A stretch of 64,000 nucleotides of DNA. Origin: Peromyscus leucopus (lineage: Eukaryota; Chordata; Mammalia; Rodentia; Cricetidae). Below are positions 45,879 through 56,440 of the stretch, piece by piece (the stretch's first letter is position 1; each line of letters starts with the position of its first letter). The translations under genes were made by a program, and so were the position numbers. The notes below the pieces were generated by a model. It was not told the DNA's origin. It did no database searches and saw only the letters and a list, made by a program, of their open reading frames with translations. The stretch lies in contig NC_051074.1 of the NCBI RefSeq assembly GCF_004664715.2, positions 16,779,678-16,843,677 on the forward strand, written 5' to 3'.

Positions 45879-48709
45879 ATTAAGAGACTTATGGAAAGTC
45901 AAGCTCCATGACTCAGGACATATAAAGAAAGCTCTTTGCTATTTTATTACTTGAGAAGTCCTCTGCTAGAATTCAGCACCTTGATAGCAGACTGGCTGGC
46001 TTATACCACTATGAGATTTAAGCTTCGGTTTAAAATATAAGCTACTCCATTTTTGGTTGATGCAGCAGAAAACTACCTGAGAAATAAATAAATCACTCAG
46101 ATACACACTGCATCTTCTATATCAGTTAATAACTCAGTTATCTGCTTTTCCAGTCAACCCCCTTGCTGGATGAACGCTACTTCTCTATGTTCATCACCTC
46201 CTTCTGCTGTCCTGAGATTTTCCTGAGCACTTCCCTGAAGGTAGTTTGAACTGGGCAGTCTTCTCCAGACAGCACCGCGTCATCTTGCCGTAGCTGGTCT
46301 CCAGAGGAAGGATTGTTACTGTTTCTTTCCTTTCTTTCAACACTCCCTCCACTCTCATCTACTCAGAATACCCCATAATACTTTTTTTTTTTTTGGGACA
46401 GAGTTCATATTTTAGGCTTTGTTTCCAAGGAACAATTACTTGACATAATTTCCTGCCACAAACATCGAGACTGTTATACTGGCTGGAAAGAAATCCAGTC
46501 AAGCTGTCCAGATGAATGACCTAAGCGAAACAGGCATTATAATAATCCTGCATTATCCAATACAGAATCAAGTTACAGGCATTATTTTAGGTATTGACAA
46601 ATATTTTGAAAGAAATAATTACTCTAATATTTTTGTGAAAACTGAATATTCCCTCAAAAAGGAAAGATAAATTCCTAAGTACCATAGTTTATTATTATCT
46701 TATTTTTATTTGGGCTTAGTGAAAAAAATAGTTATGAGCTTTGATAAGTGTCCAAATTCCAACTCCTTTGTCGATGCCTTTTCTCAACTCTTTAATTTTT
46801 ACTGTGGAACTATGTCAAATCTTTGATTGTGGGCTACTTACAGGCAAATAGTCATATCATTGTTATTATTGAAAACATGCAATCAGTCAAAATACCACTC
46901 AAGACTAAGGCTAAATATATTTAAAAAAATAAAGCATAGAATTTAAATCAAGGAAAAGTAGAACTACAGCTGTAGAGTTGGGCCTGGAAGCACAGTGAAC
47001 GCATCTATTAACGTAAAACAAGTCATTAGTTTTTGGAAATTCTTTGCTATTATGTATTTTAGTGCAGAATAAGGCAAATGGTCTCTGAAAAATAAGTCAA
47101 ATTCTGTTATCAACATGAACTTCTAATTTTGGACTGAGCAAAGTAAGGAGGATTCTACAACTTATTCAGCAACCACTGTGAATGCTTTATTGTGGACTTA
47201 TTTCTTACTTTGTGTGATCTTTATTGTGATCTTTGATCTTACTTTATTCATTACATTTCCCACATACTTCACAGAAATTTGTTCTGCTGATATATGAAGA
47301 AGTCTATCCGTAAAATTTTAAAATATTTCTATATTATACATCAGTAATAGGTAGCATTTTGTGCTGGAACACTTTCTTATGCACTATTTCTAAACTCGAT
47401 GGTACAATAATACTTTTCTTTACCAACTTATTAAGACATTTCTTGAACTTGTACAATTAAGGTAACAAGGAAAACCTAATGGAGTTCTACTGAATTTTCC
47501 CCATTAAGTTAGCATTATAGACCTTTAATGAATACCTAATTAGATAGTGATATTAAGGAAGTTGACGCACAAATGAAAATAAGTCTCAATATCTGCAATA
47601 GGCCTCATTGGCATTCACTGCAGGACACTGACCGAAACCTTAATTAAAAATATGTCTGATTCTCCTATGTATAATTGCCCATTCAACAAACTGCCCTATT
47701 AAGAGAATGTAGAAATAACATTCAAATTTAATTAGTAAAAAAAAATGTACTTAAATGATAACTGCTTTTTTCCTGTGTTTCCCAACTTTTTATATTATTG
47801 GCTTATCCCATTTAGAATACAATACCTAATTCTGTACCTGGATTTACCATAACAGTTTTATTTGTCCTGACCACGGGCCAGGCAAGACATAGGAAAACTT
47901 CAGCTACAATTATCTTCAGTTCTACCTACCCATTTCAGTTAAATAATTCTCAATATGGTCACTTCTGATCTTTGATAGTCAGGTCATGGGATGTGAATTG
48001 TTTATATTTGTATGTGACATTTTGTTGTCCCCTGACTTATAACACTCTTTTCCTCTATCACTTGCTTCAATTAAGAGGTTGAATCATCTTTCCAAGGGGG
48101 AAAATTTACCTGCATAAGGGAGGGATGACAGTGGGAATTAGAAATGTGTCAGGCATCCTCCACATCAACCTCTGCTTTGACAGGAGAGAATGGGTAAGAG
48201 AAAGGATGAGCTGAGGACAGTGCACAAGCAGAGGGATGAGGAGAAGTGCATCACAGTCATTCAATAACAAGTACATCAGGACTATACCTAGCCAGCGTTC
48301 CCAGGAATACCTAAATGCTGTTCCTGAGAGTCTTGGAAAGCATTAAATTGAGAGCAGCTGTTCATTAAATAAGAATTTTAGACTTTTTACAAAAAAATAG
48401 GAGCCAAACACTCCCAAGGAACAAAAAGTTGATGAAACATTATGAAGTATCCTTTAAGGACTCTAAGTATTTGTATAAATAATGAGTCAATTATCCAAAC
48501 TCAAGTGATGTATTAATGAAAATGTCCTACCCTAAAGCTTTTCATTTAAAAAAAAAAGTCTACTTTTTTAAAATTTATTTCTTGTTTGTTTGTTCTAGGA
48601 ACCCAATCTAGAGTCTCCAACATGCTAAGTAAGTACTACTAAGTTAATACCCCATCCCTGAAATACCTACCCTCTTATAACTTTGTAAATTCAAACCTAT
48701 GATATTTAA
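45879..48709. other. Non-repeat DNA, possible conserved patches
   Basis: No named repeat in 2.8 kb. Mixed-composition patches such as 46425-46580 (with CAATTACTTGACATAATTTCC and GGCATTATAATAATCCTGC), 46740-46850 and 47595-47660 lack repeats and open frames. They look like the kind of sequence that may be conserved. This is impression only. A T12 run lies at 46383-46394. Confidence 0.3.
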
Positions 48710-48850
48710 GGGCCTGGAGAGATGGCCTGGGGGGACTGGAGTTGTGTCCACAGCATTGACACCATAGCTCACAACTCCCTGCAAATCTAGCTCCTGCACT
48801 CATGTGCTCACCCACACTACCCACAGAGACATGTAATTAAAAAGAAAATA
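48710..48850 (+). mobile_element. B2/B3-type SINE with internal deletion
   Basis: GGGCCTGGAGAGATGGCCTG head (a canonical B2 start), CATAGCTCACAACTCCCTGC, AATCTAGCTCCTGCACTC, CACAGAGACATGTAATTAA and AAAGAAAATA tail. The segment between the head and CTCACAAC is shortened. Confidence 0.85.
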
Positions 48851-48855
48851 GATCA

Positions 48856-48938
48856 GCCAGGCAGTGGTGGCCACACCTTTGATCCCAGCACTTGGGAGGC
48901 AGAGACAGAAGGGGAAAAAAAAAAAAAAAAAAAAAAAA
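48856..48938 (+). mobile_element. Truncated B1 SINE
   Basis: GCCAGGCAGTGGTGGCCACAC, TTTGATCCCAGCACTTGGG and AGGCAGAGACAG, then directly an A24 tail. Only the first half of B1 is present before the tail. Confidence 0.88.
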
Positions 48939-48944
48939 CTATAA

Positions 48945-49054
48945 TTATTTGAAGGCAGGATCTCACTATGTAGCCTTGGCTGGCCTTAAGCTCCATTTTC
49001 CCCTACATTAGCATCTGAATGCTGGGATTACATGTGTGAGCCACCTTACCTTGG
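48945..49054 (-). mobile_element. B1-type SINE fragment
   Basis: Antisense: GGCAGGATCTCACTATGTAG, CCTTGGCTGGCCTTAAGC, GAATGCTGGGATTACATGTG and AGCCACCTTACC. It is an older B1/PB1-like copy, head-to-head with the truncated B1 just upstream. Confidence 0.7.
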
Positions 49055-49056
49055 AA

Positions 49057-49166
49057 GCATTCTGGCCTTGGTGGTATGGATGCAGAGGACTACAAATTCC
49101 AGATGAAGCTGAATTATATAGTAAATTCTAAGTCAGGCTGAACTACACAACAAAGATTCCTATCTT

Positions 49167-49168
<2 letters not shown>
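49057..49168 (+). mobile_element. B1-like SINE fragment (right part)
   Basis: GGCCTTGGTGGTATGGATG, GCAGAGGACTACAAATTCCAG, TATATAGTAAATTCTAAGTC, AGGCTGAACTACACAACAA and GATTCCTATCTTG correspond to the B1 middle and 3' parts. The A-tail position is taken by (AC)n. Confidence 0.5.

Positions 49169-49213
<45 letters not shown>
49169..49213. repeat. (AC)n microsatellite
   Basis: About 45 bp pure AC, directly after a SINE 3' end. Confidence 0.98.
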
Positions 49214-49214
<1 letters not shown>

Positions 49215-49255
49215 TCATGCACTTAGTTGAGTGCTAATTAAAATATGCTATTTTG

Positions 49256-49402
49256 GGCTGTTAGTGTATATAGCTCAGTGGACAAAGACCCCAGCCACCA
49301 CATCTGAGGACCTGAGTTGAATCCCCTACAACCCACTTGACTGAAAGAAATAATTGACTACCACTCATGACACCCCCACCCTGCTCCAAACAAAAAATAA
49401 AA
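49256..49402 (+). mobile_element. tRNA-derived SINE (B2/B3- or ID-related)
   Basis: GGGCTGTTAGTGTATATAGC, TCAGTGGACAAAG (A-box part), GACCTGAGTTGAATCCCC (B-box part), GAAAGAAATAATTGACTACC and AAACAAAAAATAAAAG tail. The order fits a tRNA-derived rodent SINE. The subfamily is unclear. Confidence 0.6.
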
Positions 49403-49589
49403 GAGCACAGAGTTAAAAGATATCATGAAATAGATTTTTATACCAAAATACATAATTCTATACTGAGTCACAAAATTAACATTTATTGTAGATTAATATT
49501 ATTCAAAAATGGAATTTGGACAGGAGAAACAGCAATAACAAATAAACTTGTATGTATATGCCATCTCTTAAGAAAATGCCAACGAACCA

Positions 49590-49938
49590 CAATTGTATAA
49601 CTGCATCACTAGGATGGCTGTGAGGAAGACACCAGGACCTATTGGGTGCCTGGGAGAATGTAGAAATGAATTTTCTGTTTAAACAAAATAACTAAGCAAA
49701 CTACCTCAAGGCATATGTCCCAAATAACTGAAACTTGGTTTTCAGAAGAAACCTTTCCCATGTGTATTTGTAATATCACTGTTTATAGCACAAGCAAGGT
49801 AGAAATAGATCAACATGTAGGAATAAAAAAAATGGATAGGTATATCTGTGCAATAGAACATCTTTCTGCCATAAATTTTAAGTAAATGCCATGTGGTAAA
49901 GTCCTAAAGCATACCAAATAAAAGAAACCAGAAATAAA

Positions 49939-49989
<51 letters not shown>

Positions 49990-50372
49990 GTGTGTGTGTG
50001 TGTGTGCGCGCGCGCACGCGCGCTTGCGTGTGGGCATGCGCACGCACGCATTTTTGATACACACACCTTTATACATAAATACATATATATGCAGTCTGAC
50101 TCCATTTCTATGACATGGTCAGAGTCAATAAATATACTAAGGCAGAAAATAGATTTGTGACTGCTCATGGTTGTCCAAAAGTTGGATAAACAAGGGAAAT
50201 AGAGAGTGTCTGTGGAAGAATACAAGACTTTTTTAGGGGTTGCATGACTAAAATGTTGTAGTAGCATATATGTTTGTGGCTCTATAACAAATACTAAATG
50301 CCAATAGAGAGTACATTTTGGGGGTGATTAAAAGTGGTGAAATTTACTTTATGGGAATTTTGTCATAATCAA
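49590..50372 (+). mobile_element. Old L1 (L1M-type) ORF2 end and 3' UTR, split by a simple repeat
   Basis: CATCACTAGGATGGCTGTGA, GTTTATAGCACAAGCAAGG, GAATAAAAAAAATGGATAGG, GCAATAGAACATCTTTCTGCC, then (after the repeat at 49940-50050) CTGACTCCATTTCTATGAC, AAATAGATTTGTGACTGCTC and TTTTGGGGGTGATTAAAAG. These follow L1M order on both sides of the tract, so the tract arose within the element. Confidence 0.7.
49940..50050. repeat. (AT)n(GT)n(GC)n alternating purine-pyrimidine tract
   Basis: About 50 bp of AT repeats, then a perfect 34-bp alternating GT/GC run at 49990-50023, then GC/CA-rich alternating sequence to 50050. The GT/GC part is a strong Z-DNA former and the AT part a cruciform former, on established biophysics. 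Open frames here are artefacts. Confidence 0.95.
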
Positions 50373-52421
50373 ACATTGAAGTTGAAACATATCAAGATAA
50401 AGGAGAGACTTCTACAAAGGTAATTCAAGTCAGGATTAGCATAAGCTTTCACAGAACTGATAACAAGAGCAACCCTGAGCAGGCCAGTGCAATTGACTGC
50501 CCCCATCCCCAGAGTGGCCCAGAGTTAATAAGTGAGGATGAAATAAACATGAAAATATGTGTCCTGCCACTGCTTTTCACCTGTGAACTTCTTCAAGAAA
50601 GACACCATTCCCATATAGAGACCTTATATACGGAGTGCAAAACATGAAACAAATTAAGATAAGAAATATCAACCATGAATCAGTTAAAGGAAGTTAACAA
50701 AGAGTGGTTTCCAGTGTATGTATTTCTGGAACACAGCGTGAATTCAGCACTGTCATGAGAAACCAGTAGACTTCTGTTCAGTCCTAAGGAACAACATGAT
50801 GGAACTTTTCTCTTCTCTAGTAATTAAAAGCCTGCCTGAATGCCAAGCATCCCCAGATTTAAATATTCTAAATGTTATAACACAAAGATTATGGTCTGCT
50901 ACTCCAAACCATTAGCTAACATATTACAATATGAAGAAAAAAATCTCAGGAATTAGTTGACTCATGGTTGAAAGTCTAAAAGGGTACAAAGGAAAAGTTT
51001 TGTAAGTATATTTTTCCTCTTGACTACAGGAACTAATTGATTGTAATCCCTACAAGCTCATAATAACATAAAACATTATAGGAGATGATAAAAAATTCAT
51101 TCTGAAATTTGCACATGGTTTCTTTATATGAAAATTATCAGATGTGTCAATATTTAAAGTTTAATGTGCTAATGACATATAATTTTATGTGCTTACCCAT
51201 GTTTAACAGGTGTGACAGAGAATGATCTATGTTTATGGTTTATACTTCATAATAAAAAAGAAAGCTCAAGCAAAAAACATGGACATGTGTTCACAATTTG
51301 TTTTAAGATTTGCAACAATAATTCCATTATTATACTATAATAATTCCCAGAGGTGAACTGGGTGGGATAATAAATTAACTTTTTTTACATGACAAGTTTG
51401 TAAGTGAAAGCAATCTAATTAGATCAACTTTAATTATCTTTAGTGAGAAGGTGTTGTTATTGATTACTTTGTGAAAGAAAAGTAAGATAACTCATTTAAA
51501 GTTGTTTTCTTATTTGTTAACTTTAAATAGAAGGATTTAACATCTACTTTTCATTCTGCTAGTACTATAGTCTACTTTTACAAAGACATCAAGAAATATT
51601 TTTTTATATTCTGTGTTTTCCAGGTTATATATGTTTTCCTTAGCATTCATTTTATTTTGCTTCAGGATGTATCTATCACCATGTCTTTATTTTGACCTCA
51701 CTGTGCAACTTGGATCTACATGCACCAATATTGAATTTCAAATCTAAAGGTGATTTTGTTCTTTTAAAATAATGCAAAGGAATAACAACACAGATCTTTA
51801 GATCAAAAATAGAGTGACCAATCACAGCCATCATTGATTTCTTTTAAAGGCATATGAATGCCTACAGTCCAATTCATTTCACTTTTTAAAGAATCTGGAT
51901 TTGTGAGAGTTTCTCTGTCTCATTGCTGTTTATTATTGTGACATTCAGTCTGAGTAAAATAGCTGCAATCTCTGGGATAATGTATTACAAGTTTGTCTTA
52001 CTTCTGCTTCCTGACTCCAATCTAGTTACTCTGTCAGTCACAGAATGAAAATCTCCTTATGTGCTTCCACCTCTTTATTTTTTCCAGGATCATAGTGTAA
52101 AAGGTCATGGTGAAAGAGAAACCGTGTTGGGAAGAATGATTTTTTTAAGTACAAGGAGAAAAGTAATGAGTAATCAAAAAGGTCATCGCGGAATAATCAC
52201 TCTCACTAGATCATTGAGAGCACAGATTCAGAGCCCTCATTAACATGTTCAGAAAGTTATTCTTAATCTCATTTGTTTTAATGAGTATTAATTGAGCAAG
52301 GAAATTTATGCATTAACTAAGAAACTGAACAGGAAACTTATTATCTCTTTTAATTCAGAGATTTTTTAATATAATATAATGATAGCAAATGTCTCCAACA
52401 ATATAAAAACCCTTCTCTATT
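50373..52421. other. AT-rich non-coding DNA, nothing recognised
   Basis: No named repeat or gene. The short frame at 52061-52243 has no family motif. Patches near 51.6-52.2 kb have mixed composition without repeat identity. Confidence 0.4.
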
Positions 52422-52610
52422 TCCTTAGTTACTGTTCTGTTGATATGAGGAGGCTACATGACCAAGACAAATCTTGTACAATATAGCATTTAATTGGGGT
52501 CTTGCTTACAATTTCAGAGGGTTAGTCCATTATCACCACGGTAAGGAACATGGCAGCAGGCAAACAGGTGTGGTGCTGGAGGAGCAGATGATTGTTCACA
52601 TCTGATCACT
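52422..52610 (-). mobile_element. MT-type MaLR LTR fragment
   Basis: Antisense 3' half of an MT LTR: CCTTAGTTACTGTTCTGTTG, GCATTTAATTGGGGTCTTGC, TTAGTCCATTATCACCACGG and GTGTGGTGCTGGAGGAGCAG. The rest of the LTR is missing to the right. Confidence 0.75.
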
Positions 52611-55056
52611 TATGAAATTTATCCATTTAATGATAGTTAGGAACATGCACAAAATGACATGGAAGACATACTTTAGCTATGTCAAGAATTAACTCACATA
52701 TAAAGAAAGGAGTTTGAAATCTATGCTTTACTGAAAATATGTGAATTACCAGCTAAGGAAATCATAGCCACAGAAGAAATCACAATGTGGCATAAGACTG
52801 ACATTAAAATAATTACCAATGGGTCAATGTATTAGACAAATAAAAGAAAGATATCAAAAGAATTAAAACATATACTAATACTAATTGTCAAAGGAAATAC
52901 AAACTCTGCCTTCCTTTATGACTGCAAAGTTGTCATAAATGACAATGTGACCTCCATTTTAAACGTTCACTCTTCCCTCACAAACTAAACCATCTTTCCA
53001 TAAAATGAGGAACATATCTCTTTTCTAATAAAATTTTGTTTATACATACAGAATTTTAATTTCATAAATTTTTTAAGAAACAAAATTCTTACTTTTCAGA
53101 ATGTTTTCAGGCCTTACATAGAATCATTATGAACTTGTTTGGTGCTTCAAAAAGGCTACAGGAAATATTTAGCTCACAGAAAGTATTTGCCAATAATGTA
53201 TTGAAATGAATAACATTTAAATACCATGAAGCATTGAGCAAATACACTTTAATCAAATGTGTAACTAAATATGAAATGAAACTTTGATAGTCCTTTAAGT
53301 GTATGTTATAATACTGATATCTCAATGAAAAAATTAGAGATTTACTTTATAGTAAAAGTTTAAAAATAGAATTAAATGTATAGCTGCTTGACAGGATGAG
53401 ACTCTGTTTCCTAGAAAATGTTCCACCAACATTTCTCCAGGAATTTTCATTGATGGTTATTATATTATATGATGATCAAGAAACATCCAGTATTCTGACT
53501 TTAGGTTTTAAATAAAGTCTCTGAATGATGTAAAATGGAGGACATGCTTTTGGTTCTGATGAGTAATTGTGCTACTGGACTGCTAAATTAAATTCTTTCC
53601 CCCATTGATATATCCTATATTTTTTTATTTAATGTCAAAGATTTCTTAATTTTTTTTCTGCAAATTGTGAAACTTTTGAAATTTTCCAATACTGAATTCT
53701 TTTCCAAGGGAAAGATGTTCATAATTTTCCAGTTAAGTTGCTTTATTACTGTGCACACAAGGAGCACTTTGGGTCCACAGTCACTAAGTCACAGAGGACA
53801 ATTTTGTAATTAAATAGAAGACTCTAAAATACTGTTGATTCCTGGATCAAAATCAATTATATAAATTCCATGTTGAGTAAATACTCTAAAAAGAACAATT
53901 ATTTATCTTACAAAGAGAAAAATAGTTTGCCAATATTTTAATGTTAATATTTTAATTTTAATTAAATTTAATTTTAATATTTTAACATTGTGGCTATAGC
54001 TATTAGTAAAATGTTGTACACAGAGCATACTGCAATTGTAGAAAATTAAAATGATGAAATAAGCAAGAATGATTAAATAAACAGAGAAAAGAAGCAAATA
54101 CAATCCTAAAAGAAAAAGGCTTTATATTTAAATTTTTTCATGCATAAAATTTCAAATATGCTGAAATTACACTCTGTAATGTATGAGGCAGTTTAGGGAA
54201 TATATGAGGAAATATAGCAAGCTCAATTTATCAAATGAAGAATAAACTGTATAACTATATTAAGTGGTATTCAAAACTAATATTAGAGCTAAAGAATATG
54301 TATATTATCAAGATTAACAGGAAATAAAGTAATACAAATGTAAAATCCTCTAAGACAAAATAGGGAACATAAGCAACAGTCAATGCTTTTAAATTTGACA
54401 AAGGCCAAGTTAACCCGTGAGGGTTTTCCCTTATATTTGCAGAAGTACATTTCATACATTCGACGGGATGCTGGATTCGATTTAACTCCCAAGCATGATA
54501 AATAAAGAATTGAGCAAAGAAACAAACAAATGAATTGAATAAGTGTGCATTCTCTTCATGTGGCTGACTACAAGTCCCAAACTTAGAGCAATCATCATCC
54601 TAAAAGTGAATTTAGACTCATAAAATAAAGCAAGAAGCAAAACAGCATGTTCACCATCAGTAATATCAAAAGTATTGTGGAGAGTTTTATGGACACGTGT
54701 GTGTCTTTGAAAACTAATGGTTTTCCATGAACATAGTTGTTTCTTTATGAAGAGATTAAACTTGCTTTGTCACTTCTCTTCCAAAGGGGAGTCTAATACA
54801 CATTAAATTATATTGTGAAGTCAAATTCTTAAGCAATACACAGCTTATACAATAAATGCAGGACGACAGAAAAACGGATTCATGGAACACAATAACTAGT
54901 CAAAAGACAAAACACATATATTTGAGTACTTTCTATGTAATTATGTATTATTCACAGGTAATGCACCAAGAATGATAGATTCAGTGAGAGTTGAGGATTT
55001 CAAATTCAAGTTTTACTAGGTGGAAACTGAAGTCCATCATGAAGAATAAGAATGAG
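52611..55056. other. AT-rich non-coding DNA, possible L1 remnant at 52.8-52.9 kb
   Basis: At 52829-52925, TAGACAAATAAAAGAAAGAT and AAAGGAAATACAAACTCTGC resemble a diverged L1 ORF2 phrase. That is too short to call firmly. The rest shows no repeat or gene. An AATATTTTAATTTTAATTAAATTTAATTT-type AT block lies at 53934-53985. Confidence 0.35.
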
Positions 55057-55565
55057 AAAGAGGAGTGTTTATATGAGCGAGAATTGCTGAGACCAAGGTT
55101 GGATAAAGCACAAGGACAAATAGCCAAATGAATGGAAACACATGAACTATGAACCAATGGCTGATGGGCTCCCAACTAGATCAGGCCCTCTGAATGGGTG
55201 AGACAGTTGATTGGCCTGATCTGTTTGGGAGGCATCCAGGCAGTGGGACCGGGTCCTGTGCTCATTGCATGTGTTGGCTGTTTGAAACCTGGGGCTTATG
55301 CACGGACGCTTGGCTCGGCCTGGGAGGAGGGCACTGGACCTCCTGGACTGAGTCTACCAGGTTGATCTCAGTCCTCCTCGGGGGAGGATTTGCCCTGGAG
55401 GAGGTAGGAATGGGAGTGGGCTGGGGGGAAGGGAAGGGGGGCGGGAGGGGGAAGAACAAGGGAATCTATGGCTGATATGTAGAACTGAATTGTATTGTAA
55501 CATAAAATAAAAAAAGAACTAGATAACAAGAAAAATATAAAGATATAAATAAAAGATAAATAAAA
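55057..55565 (+). mobile_element. Relatively young L1 3' end (cricetid-type), 5'-truncated
   Basis: Well-preserved 3' end: GACCAAGGTTGGATAAAGCA, ACATGAACTATGAACCAATG, AGACAGTTGATTGGCCTGAT, TGTTTGGGAGGCATCCAGG, GGCTGTTTGAAACCTGGGG, CCAGGTTGATCTCAGTCCTC, a G-rich run (55406-55450), AACAAGGGAATCTATGGCTG, then ATAAAATAAAAAAAG and an A-rich tail. The 9-bp direct repeat AAGAATGAG at 55048-55056 and 55566-55574 fits a target-site duplication. The 93-aa frame at 55194-55475 is a by-product of the GC-rich 3' UTR and not a gene. Confidence 0.88.
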
Positions 55566-55689
55566 AAGAATGAGTGTAACAGGATGTATAGCAAATACAT
55601 AATAGAGATAAGTAAGTTTCTTATGAAGTCTGAAGCAGTTCTTTCATTTCAAGCTATATGGAAAGACGTCTACAAAAGCTCTGCAAACC

Positions 55690-56190
55690 ATGTGATGATT
55701 AATGTAACCGTCTAAGAAATGTAGACTACTTTCTTTATGCCGTCCTATTTGTTTGGAACCTCCAGCTCGCTCCTGCATGGTCTGAGAAGCCCCATCTCTC
55801 TCCCTCACCAAACCTTGCCCTCTCAGAGAATCTCCAACAAAGAAAAGGCACCAAAAAGCCTAGTTCTGTGTTCTTAGTGGCTGTGGTAGCTCGTCCCTCA
55901 AAGTTGCCAGCAGTCCAAGTTGCCACTTAAAGCATTCAGTTTTTACCATACTTGGGCACAAACCCATCTTGTGGAGGAAACATCATCACCCCTCGCCTAC
56001 AGGTTATATAACCTTCCTGCATTATTTAGTTTGGGTGCATGACTTCTCAGGCCTCAATCTCTGGGACTGGAAAACTCAGCCAGGAGTTGCTTTGCTCAAA
56101 TAAACCTGTTCTTTTACTTTTAAAAACTTCTGCTTGATCTGTCCTATTCATTGGCAGAGAAACCTATTATCAGGGCACAGAAAACCTATT
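55690..56190 (+). mobile_element. Class I-like ERV solo LTR (approximate ends)
   Basis: LTR architecture with a mixed-composition U3, the TATA-type GGTTATATAACC (56002-56013), then AATAAA at 56099-56104 about 90 bp downstream and a T/C-rich U5-like end with GGCAGAGAAACC. TATA, short R and AATAAA at this spacing are typical of gammaretrovirus-like LTRs. Ends, family and duplication were not resolved, and no internal retroviral sequence follows. Confidence 0.55.
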
Positions 56191-56254
56191 AAGTCCTTCA
56201 TTTGTAAGGCTTATTTTTTCAGTGAAAAAAGTTAATATAGTATATTCTGACTAT

Positions 56255-56375
56255 GCTTTTCCCTACCCTAACTCTTTCCAAGTCCTTCCCATCTCCCAGT
56301 CAACCACACCCTTTCCTTCTCTCCCACTTTAAAAATCAAAGAATCAAACAAACAAATCAAACAGCCAAGTAAATA
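56255..56375 (-). mobile_element. L1 3' UTR fragment
   Basis: Antisense: CCTACCCTAACTCTTTCC, AAGTCCTTCCCATCTCCC, CCTTTCCTTCTCTCCCAC, then AATCAAACAAACAAATCAAA. This is the antisense of the L1 3' UTR polypurine tract followed by its T-rich part. Confidence 0.6.
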
Positions 56376-56392
56376 ACACAAACACACACACA

Positions 56393-56439
<47 letters not shown>
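56376..56439. repeat. (CA)n microsatellite
   Basis: ACACAAACACACACACACAA start and about 44 bp pure CA. It adjoins the L1 fragment. Confidence 0.98.

Positions 56440-56440
<1 letters not shown>

Noticed and set aside
45648..45954. Overlapping 87- and 89-aa plus-strand frames
   Set aside because: They are the antisense of the Dctpp1 retrocopy, whose colinear homology is on the minus strand.
49810..50267. 88- and 129-aa minus-strand frames with H/T, R/A and Y/I repeats
   Set aside because: They are translations of the AT/GT/GC alternating tract and flanking L1M sequence.
55194..55475. 93-aa G/W-rich plus-strand frame
   Set aside because: It is a by-product of the GC-rich 3' UTR of a cricetid-type L1.
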